A DNA stretch of 64,000 nucleotides, taken from contig CAQGLR010000012.1 in assembly GCA_948794795.1 (NCBI GenBank), forward strand, positions 30,083 to 94,082, given 5' to 3'. The position numbers and the translations under genes were made by a program. The DNA is from an uncultured Lachnospiraceae bacterium. Its GTDB lineage: Bacteria > Bacillota > Clostridia > Lachnospirales > Lachnospiraceae. Of the stretch, positions 28,659-36,199 are shown piece by piece (the first letter of the stretch is position 1; every line of letters starts with the position of its first letter). The notes below the pieces were generated by a model. It saw nothing but the letters and a program-made list of their open reading frames with translations, was not told where the DNA came from and ran no database searches.

Positions 28659-28697
28659 CTAGGGCGTGTTTAAAAGCAATTTTCAAACATGCTCTAG
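28659..28697. repeat. Short palindromic element
   Basis: CTAGGGCGTGTTT and AAACATGCTCTAG form a 13-bp stem with two G-U-compatible mismatches around a 13-nt loop. It resembles the short extragenic palindromes dispersed in related genomes, but only one copy is visible here. Confidence 0.45.
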
Positions 28698-28793
28698 CCA
28701 TAATTTCCAGATACTCCCTTATATAACAGATTTTGTTAAAGATTATATCATATATAACCATATTCTTAAACAAATTACAAGCATAAAATTATT

Positions 28794-29162
28794 TTAACCA
28801 TATTTTTCTATATAATTATTTTCTTCGGAATATTCGCATCCACAAACAGGACATATGACTTCCCAATCCTGTGTATAGAAACTTGTACCACAACAATTAC
28901 AATAAAACTCTGTTACACTTGCTTCTATTTTTATTTGTTTATTTTCAACATTAACTACACTTAACTTTTTGTATGAAACTATCTGTTGTATCTGTATACC
29001 CAAAGCCATACATATTTTCTCTAATCTATTAATTGTAGGACTTGACTGGTCTCTTTCTAATTCACCATAATATTTTTCATTTATATCAGCTTTTTCTGCT
29101 AGCTGCATTTGTGTTAAACCACTAATCTTTCTATAATACCTTAATGCTATACCTATATTCAT
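28794..29162 (-). CDS. XRE-family regulator with zinc-ribbon tail
   Basis: 122 aa. Residues 5-60 form a Cro/C1 helix-turn-helix (GLTQMQLAEKADINEKYYGE, SPTINRLEKICMALGI). The C-terminus is a rubredoxin-like zinc ribbon: FYCNCCGTSFY and VICPVCGCEY (CxxC pairs). AAAGG precedes the ATG. It is divergent from the nuclease-like gene at 29365, with a perfect palindrome at 29176-29199 right before its start, suggesting autoregulation and control of the cassette. Longer than a classic restriction-modification C protein. Confidence 0.85.
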   Translation of the reverse strand: MNIGIALRYYRKISGLTQMQLAEKADINEKYYGELERDQSSPTINRLEKICMALGIQIQQIVSYKKLSVVNVENKQIKIEASVTEFYCNCCGTSFYTQDWEVICPVCGCEYSEENNYIEKYG

Positions 29163-29175
29163 AATCTACCTTTCC

Positions 29176-29199
29176 AAAAACCGTATATATACGGTTTTT
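29176..29199. promoter_or_regulatory. Perfect 24-bp palindromic operator
   Basis: Core ACCGTATATATACGGT with A5/T5 flanks, perfectly symmetric over 24 bases, 14 bases ahead of the XRE start codon. The most likely binding site of that regulator. Confidence 0.7.
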
Positions 29200-29293
29200 T
29201 ATATCTGTTTATAAGTATACAATAAAATTATATAAAAGACAATATAAAAAAGAATAATACCAAAAAATCTTTTAATATATATAAAATATTCAT

Positions 29294-29339
29294 ATAACAA
29301 GTATTGTATCTGTGTAGACCCACGGGCTTGTTATACACA
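29294..29339 (+). promoter_or_regulatory. Leader with alternative hairpins
   Basis: ATAACAAG (29294-29301) pairs with CTTGTTAT (29327-29334), while TGTGTA (29311-29316) pairs with TACACA (29334-29339). The two stems interlock and cannot both form simply. They lie 26 bases before the nuclease-like gene and could be an operator or an RNA control element. Confidence 0.4.
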
Positions 29340-29364
29340 AAAGCTTCACAGAAATGAGGATTTT

Positions 29365-30456
29365 ATGATTATTGATATACAAACAGAATTAAGGAATTTT
29401 ACATATATTACTAATTTATACAAATGTATCGCAAATTATAATTTAATGGGACATCAAATTGGCCGGAAAATTGGTGATATGTTAGAAATATTAACAATGG
29501 GTGCTATATATAAAATACCAGACCTGAAAAACCATCTTGATACTGAAGGAAAATTAGAAGGTTATACATCTGCCAAACATAAAGTTGGATTTGGATTTTT
29601 TGAAAATATAGAAACAAAAGATAAGTTATTTGGAGCTATTGAATGTAAATGTGTTGGTGTTGAAGAAACAAAACTTGGAAAGAAAAATACTATAAAATTA
29701 AAAATTGATGAATCATTTAGTTTACCTCTCTGGGGCCAGTGGATGAATATGGTTATTTCCATAACTTGTACATTAAAATCTATTTCTGCTAATACAGCAA
29801 GTTTTGAAATTAAAAACACCTTTAATAACAATACACAATTACTTACACTTTCTTCTAATGATAATATTAAATTAATTGTGGATGAAGATGGTAACTTTTT
29901 AAACACGACACCACACGGGGACATGCTAACTGAAATACCAGGTATTATAAGGATATGCAAAACAATTAAAATACAAAAAATTGAATCCGGCAGTTGTACA
30001 GTTGCTTTATTTAATTGTCTTACTGGACCTCAAACAATTGAAAAAGCAAAACAAGCTTCACTTGTCGCAATGGATTTAAGAAAAAAAATTGATGGCCAAT
30101 GGGGAAAAGAAGATATAGACAATGCAAACAAAAAAATGACTTTTATCCATATAATATGCGAATTTTCACATTGGGAAAACAAGTCAATAAATGTAATTAA
30201 AACATGTATAGACCATAATCTTATTGTTCCAGACCAAGTATTAATTGATGCTTTTAAAAAATTTGAAAATACATTTGGAACTGGAAACATGCTTAATTTT
30301 ATTAGTAAAAAAATGTTTGAAAACAATTTACAAGTGCGTAATGCTATCTACACAATTCTAGATAAATATGAAAACCATATTTTTTATGATATTGAACAGA
30401 ACTCTTATGTATCATTTATAAGTGATGGGCATATGCTTGGGATAAAACTAATTTAA
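29365..30456 (+). CDS. Putative type II restriction endonuclease
   Basis: 363 aa, not assigned to a named family. A PD-(D/E)xK-like motif is visible: acidic region FFENIETKDKLFG followed by AIECKCVGVE (ExK in a beta strand) near residues 80-100. ATG follows GAGG with 5-nt spacing. Convergent with an adjacent DNA methyltransferase and divergent from an XRE regulator, the normal layout of a type II system. This stretch is visibly more AT-rich than its surroundings, suggesting recent acquisition. The function is inferred mainly from context. Confidence 0.6.
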   Translation: MIIDIQTELRNFTYITNLYKCIANYNLMGHQIGRKIGDMLEILTMGAIYKIPDLKNHLDTEGKLEGYTSAKHKVGFGFFENIETKDKLFGAIECKCVGVEETKLGKKNTIKLKIDESFSLPLWGQWMNMVISITCTLKSISANTASFEIKNTFNNNTQLLTLSSNDNIKLIVDEDGNFLNTTPHGDMLTEIPGIIRICKTIKIQKIESGSCTVALFNCLTGPQTIEKAKQASLVAMDLRKKIDGQWGKEDIDNANKKMTFIHIICEFSHWENKSINVIKTCIDHNLIVPDQVLIDAFKKFENTFGTGNMLNFISKKMFENNLQVRNAIYTILDKYENHIFYDIEQNSYVSFISDGHMLGIKLI

Positions 30457-30458
30457 TT

Positions 30459-30492
30459 AGTATCCCCACCAATTTTATTTGATGGGGATACT
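30459..30492. terminator. Bidirectional terminator between nuclease and methyltransferase
   Basis: AGTATCCCC (30459-30467) and GGGGATACT (30484-30492), a perfect 9-bp stem, with T-rich sequence on both sides. Confidence 0.8.
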
Positions 30493-31836
30493 TTACTTTT
30501 TGAAAAATAAAATTGCATCCTGTTTACTATTCTGGTCTTCAGAATAACTAGCCCTAAAATTATATGCATACTTTCCCATGCCATAATTAGTTGAACGGTA
30601 AGCAATCTTTATTAACTTAAATCCTGTTTCTTCCAACATTTTTATAAATGCCTTATGTACACTAAACAACTCTTTTTTTACTGTACAATCTCCAATAATA
30701 ACACAACAAAAACCATCTTTACGTAAATTTTCATATGTATTTTTATATACCTTATAATTATGTTCAAAGTATCTGTCAATCTGGCAATCATTATTAACAG
30801 GATATGATTTTATTTCGGATGCCTTTATTTGCTCATATGACATTTTGCCAAATATTTCATTAAATCCTTCTGCCCACATAAATTTCAGTTTATAAACTGG
30901 TATATAATCAAAACAATTTAAATATGGTGGATGCGATATTATTGCACCCAGTTTCTTGCCAGTCCTTTTTTTCATATTACTAATAACTTGGTTAACACCA
31001 TCAAAATCAACATTATTTACTAAATATGCATTAGAATAACAACCATTTCCAGTTGTTTTGTTCCATTCAGACATAGTATTAAGCATTTCATCTATTTTCT
31101 TTGTAAATGCTTCAATAGCACTCCGTTCCTTTTTTTTCTTATTAACATGAGGTCTGACTTCTGCATCATATGCATGGGAAACCCTTCTTATTACTGCAAA
31201 AAAACCAAGGTCAAAAAATTCTCTTTCCCTGTTATAATTATATTCCAACAACATTTTTTTAATAATTACCAGCTCACGGACTGCCCTGTCAGAAAACCAT
31301 TTAGTAAAATCATCTAATGAAAGCAAATGTTTTATTTCCCTGTCTATTTCTTCTTTCTTTCCCTTATCATATTGTGTTACAATTCTGCTAAGTAAATTAT
31401 CCTCATATAAATACATATATTTATATATTTTTTCCCTTAAATCTCCCCATATAGAATGCAAGTTTTCTACATTATAATTATATGTTTTAACTCTGCATGC
31501 CAATACTGCAAATGGATTAATATCTATTCCAACAGAATCTATCCCAGCCAATTTAGCCTCAACTAATGATGTCCCTGAGCCTGCATAATTATCAACTAAA
31601 AAGTCTTCCGTTTTATCAATCCAATTATTTCTCAACAAATCTTCTATTATAAGCTTACCAACTTTAGAAGGAAACTTTCCATAATATCTGAAATAATCAT
31701 GTGTCAGATACGATAGTTCCGCAATAGTTTCATCAACATTCCAAAATTCTTTACTACATTCCAGCCCTTTTATATCCAGTAAACTTTTTCTATAATAATT
31801 ATTACTATGTAAATCAAATTCTTTTTTTAAAGCCAT
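30493..31836 (-). CDS. DNA methyltransferase (N4-cytosine/N6-adenine type)
   Basis: 447 aa. AdoMet-binding motif I is FLVDNYAGSGTSLVEAKLAG near residue 80, followed by the acidic GIDINP; catalytic motif IV is SHPPYLNCFDY near residue 290, an HPPY variant of the usual SPPY/DPPY. Motif I precedes motif IV by about 200 residues, room for a target-recognition region. ATG at 31836 has AAGGAG at 7-nt spacing; the frame to 31860 has no site. Modifies the host DNA against the partner nuclease. Base specificity cannot be told from sequence. Confidence 0.85.
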   Translation of the reverse strand: MALKKEFDLHSNNYYRKSLLDIKGLECSKEFWNVDETIAELSYLTHDYFRYYGKFPSKVGKLIIEDLLRNNWIDKTEDFLVDNYAGSGTSLVEAKLAGIDSVGIDINPFAVLACRVKTYNYNVENLHSIWGDLREKIYKYMYLYEDNLLSRIVTQYDKGKKEEIDREIKHLLSLDDFTKWFSDRAVRELVIIKKMLLEYNYNREREFFDLGFFAVIRRVSHAYDAEVRPHVNKKKKERSAIEAFTKKIDEMLNTMSEWNKTTGNGCYSNAYLVNNVDFDGVNQVISNMKKRTGKKLGAIISHPPYLNCFDYIPVYKLKFMWAEGFNEIFGKMSYEQIKASEIKSYPVNNDCQIDRYFEHNYKVYKNTYENLRKDGFCCVIIGDCTVKKELFSVHKAFIKMLEETGFKLIKIAYRSTNYGMGKYAYNFRASYSEDQNSKQDAILFFKK

Positions 31837-32037
31837 CTCCAAGCTCCTTGCCAAATACATTTTTTATACATTGTATATTTTACCACAAACATTATTTTAT
31901 GTCATCTGGATAATATAAGCCTTACATATTCATATATACAAAAAATAAACTAACTGTATATTGCTATTTCACTATATAAACCATGCTTATATCTGTAATC
32001 CATAAAAATATATATGTATTTTATAGTTTTTTAAAGC

Positions 32038-32074
32038 AAAAACCAGACCCATATTCTTACAGGACTGGTTTTTT
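32038..32074. terminator. Bidirectional terminator
   Basis: AAAAACCAG and CTGGTTTTTT arms around 32038-32074, with A and T runs on both sides; ends the GH51 transcript. Confidence 0.7.
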
Positions 32075-32106
32075 ATCTGGTTTATACACAACATTTTAAC
32101 TTTTAA

Positions 32107-35100
32107 TTACTTTACTGTTGTCTTTATTCTTAATACAGTTGCAGAGTATTTTGGCACAGTATAATTAAACTTACTGCCAATCCCCTGTACTTCTGATTCT
32201 TTTATTGTTACTACTTCTTCTTTTCCAAGAATATTATCATCGTTAAGGCTGTTTCCTGCTGCCACAGAAACCTGGGCAGTATCTGCAATATTTTCTGCAC
32301 CAGCAATATCTACTGCAAATGTTTTAGGGTATCCTGTTACATTTACCATTTTAATAATAATATCCCCTGTATTATCAGTACTTGTAACCTGGTAACTTTC
32401 TGCATTAGCTGTAACTGGCAGGTCATAATCAATATAAAGTTCATTATTTATATAACACTTTACATTATTATCTGTCACTACTATCTTTAAAGAATATTTT
32501 GTTCCATTTTTAATGTTTATATTTTTAACTGTTCCTGCAATCTGGTCTGACTTATTGCCCCCACTTACTTTCTGCAGGCATGATACAGAATTATTCCATC
32601 CGCCAATATTCCAAAAATAATTATCTTCCTTGCTGTCTGCTGCAAATGGAATTATAAATCCTTCCGAACCGCCTGTTTTTACTGCATCAACTGTATAAGT
32701 ATAATTCTTCCAGTTCCTGCTGCCAAAATATGCTGCTGTGCCTGTTGACGCATACAAATTAGTATTGGTAGATGTGCTGGACTGTATAAGTTCACCATTC
32801 TTTACTTTCCAGTTTCCATCTGAAACCTTATCCCAGTTTTCGTCAAATTCATCTTTAGAAAAATCATCTTCCGCCATAACTTCACCAGTTTCATTATTTA
32901 CTACTTTAATATTATCAAACCTGGCAGATGTACTCCATGTACCAACTCCAATCTTGCCAGTAAATGGTCTTTCTGGTATAACAGCACCTTTAAAATCTGA
33001 TTCCAGCAAACTGGTACCTGCATTGTTTGCAAATAATTTCTGCATATAATAATTGGTTGAGCATGTTGAAGTATGGTTGTTAAACCATATTAAATCTGGC
33101 GCCCAATGAAGTGCTGTAAGATTTCCAAAAAGTGGCGCATAAGCAGCCATCCTTACAATATCACCATTTCTTTCAAGCCCTGTCATATATGCTGCCTCTG
33201 CAAGTGCTGCTTCAAGCCTGTTAGACCTTGCTGCATACTCGCCTAGAAATACATCTATGCCTCCGCCAAATTTTGTATCTGTCATGCTGGAAGTATCCCT
33301 GCTGTAATTTTTCTCATCATAATAATCCGCATGTTCTAAGAACCAGCCAGGGTCATTATAATAGTGGTGGTCAATGGCTCCTGCAAAGTCATTAATAGTC
33401 TTGCCTGGATGTTCCTTTAACCACTTTGCTGCTTCTTCATATGATGGCATATAATCAATACCACTGTCCCCGTCATCAACACCTGCAGAAAAAATAAGCT
33501 CAATACCACCATACATTACAGGGTTATCTTTTTTAGCCTGGTCAAAAGCATCTACAAAAGCTTCATATTTTTTATAGAAATTATTACCCCACTGTTCGTT
33601 GCCTATTCCTATATATTTTAATTCAAATGGCTTTTCATGTCCCATTGCAACCCTTACAGCACCCCACTTTGTAGAAACATCCCCACGGCAGAACTCCACA
33701 AGGTCAAGTGCATCCTGTATATACTGTTTAAATTCTGCCGAATTAACAGCAGGACCTGGGTCACCTGGATGCCCTATCATACAGCGTATTCCACAATTTA
33801 CAACAGGTATGCCGGTAGCCCCAATATCCTCTGCAAGCTGGAAATATTCATAAAAACCAAGTCCATATGACATATATGATGGATATTTGTCATTAGTTTC
33901 ACGCTCATCTGTCCAGATATTCTGTCCCTGTTTTCTTGCTGCAACATCGCCATATGTATTATTAAACATTAAAGGCTCACCATCTGGACCTGTACCAATA
34001 GAATCTTTCCAGCTATAAGCAAACTCCAGTGTGTCACCTTCAACAACACATCCTCCTGGAAAACGTAAAAATGAAGGTTTTAATGCCTCAAGTTTCTCTG
34101 CAAGGTCTTTTCTTGTACCATTTTCACGTCCTTTAAAAGTATCTTCTGGAAAAAGTGACACCATATCTAATGCAACTTTCCCTTTTGGAATTACCAGCTG
34201 TAAAGTTATATCTGTATACTTTGTAACAGAAGATAACAATGTAAGGTTATATTTATTCCATTCTGGAGTTACAGCATCTATCTTTCCGCTTGCAACAGAT
34301 TTATTACCATCCATAATATTTACATTTATACTGCCTGTATATCCATCAAGCCCTTTTGCATAAACTGAAAACTTATATGCAGCTCCCTCTTTAACAGACA
34401 TACCGTCAAGGAAACCTATATTAGCAATACCAGCATATGCAGAAGACTTATTTTCAACTACCATATAATTTGGATTATTTGCATTAAGGCATCCTGTCTT
34501 GTCATCTGTTACAACCTCTGCTGCCACATCACCAACATTATTCCATGCATGCCTTTCATTGCCAGCAGCAAGCTTTGTAAATTCAAATGAACGGTTCTGA
34601 ACCATTTCCGCATATAGTCCGCCATCTGCTGCAAAATTAATATCTTCAATAAAAATACCATACAGCAGGCTGCTTATACTATGTACATTATTAGCTGCAT
34701 TAATATCCAATGTATAGTTGCTCTTTTCACTGTTATAAACAGAAACCTCACCACTTGTACCATAAACTACAGGCTCTGCTGTAGGTGCAGGAGTTTCTGT
34801 TTCCACATATGGCTTGCCTTTTACAGTTATTTTGCATGAAAGTTTCTTTGATTTAAGATTAGAAGCACCTTTAGCTTTATATTTCACAGTTGCGTTTACA
34901 ACAGTGCTTCCCTTTTTAATCCCTTTAACAATACCTTTGGAATTAACTGTTGCAATTTTTTTATCTTTAGATACCCAGGCAATTTTCTTTACACTTGCAA
35001 CATTTTTCTTAGAAAGCTTTAAAGTTACAGTATTTCCCATTTCTATGGAAACAGATGCCTTATCCAGTTTTAGGACAACTTTTGGCTTTGACGCCGCATC

Positions 35101-35199
35101 TGCATAAATATACAGCCCAGATGTATTTATTCCATATGAAGAGACAACAAGCGCAAAAATAATACTACAAGCCAGAAACTTATTAATATATTTCTTCAT
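32107..35199 (-). CDS. Secreted alpha-L-arabinofuranosidase, multidomain (GH51)
   Basis: 1030 aa. Signal peptide (FLACSIIFALVVSSYG, cut near ADA). An Ig-like Big_2 domain (about 38-130; KIAWVSKDKKIATVNSKG) precedes a carbohydrate-binding-like region (LYAEMVQNRSFEF) and the GH51 barrel: RFPGGCVVEGDTLEFAYSWK, acid/base YIGIGNEQWGN, nucleophile IDVFLGEYAARS. A beta-sandwich insert (about 745-935) resembles a lectin/CBM domain. No cell-wall anchor is seen. Releases arabinose from arabinan or arabinoxylan outside the cell. Divergent from an AraC regulator. Confidence 0.93.
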   Translation of the reverse strand: MKKYINKFLACSIIFALVVSSYGINTSGLYIYADAASKPKVVLKLDKASVSIEMGNTVTLKLSKKNVASVKKIAWVSKDKKIATVNSKGIVKGIKKGSTVVNATVKYKAKGASNLKSKKLSCKITVKGKPYVETETPAPTAEPVVYGTSGEVSVYNSEKSNYTLDINAANNVHSISSLLYGIFIEDINFAADGGLYAEMVQNRSFEFTKLAAGNERHAWNNVGDVAAEVVTDDKTGCLNANNPNYMVVENKSSAYAGIANIGFLDGMSVKEGAAYKFSVYAKGLDGYTGSINVNIMDGNKSVASGKIDAVTPEWNKYNLTLLSSVTKYTDITLQLVIPKGKVALDMVSLFPEDTFKGRENGTRKDLAEKLEALKPSFLRFPGGCVVEGDTLEFAYSWKDSIGTGPDGEPLMFNNTYGDVAARKQGQNIWTDERETNDKYPSYMSYGLGFYEYFQLAEDIGATGIPVVNCGIRCMIGHPGDPGPAVNSAEFKQYIQDALDLVEFCRGDVSTKWGAVRVAMGHEKPFELKYIGIGNEQWGNNFYKKYEAFVDAFDQAKKDNPVMYGGIELIFSAGVDDGDSGIDYMPSYEEAAKWLKEHPGKTINDFAGAIDHHYYNDPGWFLEHADYYDEKNYSRDTSSMTDTKFGGGIDVFLGEYAARSNRLEAALAEAAYMTGLERNGDIVRMAAYAPLFGNLTALHWAPDLIWFNNHTSTCSTNYYMQKLFANNAGTSLLESDFKGAVIPERPFTGKIGVGTWSTSARFDNIKVVNNETGEVMAEDDFSKDEFDENWDKVSDGNWKVKNGELIQSSTSTNTNLYASTGTAAYFGSRNWKNYTYTVDAVKTGGSEGFIIPFAADSKEDNYFWNIGGWNNSVSCLQKVSGGNKSDQIAGTVKNINIKNGTKYSLKIVVTDNNVKCYINNELYIDYDLPVTANAESYQVTSTDNTGDIIIKMVNVTGYPKTFAVDIAGAENIADTAQVSVAAGNSLNDDNILGKEEVVTIKESEVQGIGSKFNYTVPKYSATVLRIKTTVK

Positions 35200-35240
35200 A
35201 AAAACAATCCTTTCTCCTTATTTGATTTTTTGACTTATTC

Positions 35241-35275
35241 TGCTATAATAATATTATAATGTCTGTTAGCATTTA
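35241..35275 (-). promoter_or_regulatory. Probable GH51 promoter
   Basis: Minus strand TTGTGT followed by a 16-bp spacer and TATAAT, in the 193-bp divergent region between GH51 and the AraC gene. Exact transcription start not determined. Confidence 0.45.
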
Positions 35276-35331
35276 CACAACGTTGCGTACATTATATTAA
35301 TTATTTTAGCAGGACTACATACTAAGGTCTA

Positions 35332-35369
35332 TGATTTTAGCCGCTAATTATTTGATTTTTTCCGCTAAT
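35332..35369. promoter_or_regulatory. AraC-type direct-repeat site
   Basis: TGATTTTAGCCGCTAAT (35332-35348) and TGATTTTTTCCGCTAAT (35353-35369): 17-bp direct repeats with two differences, 21 bp apart (two helical turns), just upstream of the AraC gene. Spacing and orientation fit an AraC-family dimer. Confidence 0.65.
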
Positions 35370-35392
35370 ATTAATACCTGGTGAAAGGATAA

Positions 35393-36181
35393 GTGTATAT
35401 AAATATGATTACAGTGAGAGGAATAGGATACCAGTTCCATAATTATTTTGGAATAGATATTAACCGTACAAGCGGCTCTGGAGATTTTCTGTTATTATAC
35501 TTAAGGACACCTACAGAAGTAATGCTTGACAACCAGTTTAAAGATATACCTGCTGGTACTTTTATATTATATAAAAAAGGCAGCCCCCAGATTTACAGGA
35601 AAACAGACGGGAGCTTTATAAATGACTGGATACATTTTGAAATTGAACCATATGGCAATTTCTTTGAGAACCTCGAAATACCATTTAGCACCCCAGTGTC
35701 ATTTATTAATAATAAAATAATAACTGATATGATAGCTAGTTTATATATTGAATTTTTTAATGAAGGCACACAGCATGATTATATTATGGACAGTAAAATG
35801 CGTGTGCTCTTCCACAAATTCAGTGATATGTATAAATCACTGCTAATTGGAGGTACTTCTTATGGAAAATATTTTGATGAGCTTTCAAAAATACGCCAGA
35901 ACATACATAACTACCAATATGTGCCATCAGGCGCAGAAGAAATTGCCGGAAAATTAAATATAAGTACATCTTACTTCCAGCATATTTATAAAAAACTTTT
36001 TGGCGTACCCGTAAACCAGGATATAATTAAAGGCAGGATAGAAAATGCCGCCCGTCTGCTGCATGGGACGGATGCCTCTGTTTCTGAAATAGCAGAGCAG
36101 TGTGGTTATGAAAACCTTGAACATTTCTCAAGGCAGTTTAAAAAAATAAAAGGGGTATCACCTCAGAAATACAGGAAATAA
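35393..36181 (+). CDS. AraC-family transcriptional regulator
   Basis: 262 aa. N-terminal cupin-like ligand domain and C-terminal double helix-turn-helix: GAEEIAGKLNISTSYFQHIY then ASVSEIAEQCGYENLEHFSR and QFKKIKGVSPQKYR. The GTG at 35393 has AAAGG 4 nt ahead; an ATG four codons later is the alternative. Divergent from GH51, so it probably activates arabinofuranosidase expression in response to a pentose or arabino-oligosaccharide. Confidence 0.9.
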   Translation: MYINMITVRGIGYQFHNYFGIDINRTSGSGDFLLLYLRTPTEVMLDNQFKDIPAGTFILYKKGSPQIYRKTDGSFINDWIHFEIEPYGNFFENLEIPFSTPVSFINNKIITDMIASLYIEFFNEGTQHDYIMDSKMRVLFHKFSDMYKSLLIGGTSYGKYFDELSKIRQNIHNYQYVPSGAEEIAGKLNISTSYFQHIYKKLFGVPVNQDIIKGRIENAARLLHGTDASVSEIAEQCGYENLEHFSRQFKKIKGVSPQKYRK

Positions 36182-36194
36182 TATGATACCCCTT
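36150..36194. terminator. Bidirectional terminator overlapping the AraC 3-prime end
   Basis: AAGGGGTATCA (36150-36160) and TGATACCCCTT (36184-36194) form an 11-bp stem. The left arm lies within the last AraC codons; the kinase stop is just beyond. Confidence 0.6.
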
Positions 36195-36199
36195 AGATT

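Noticed and set aside
35272..35295. CAACGTTG palindrome as a catabolite (cre) site
   Set aside because: It does not fit the cre consensus beyond the central CG and has no matching partner nearby.
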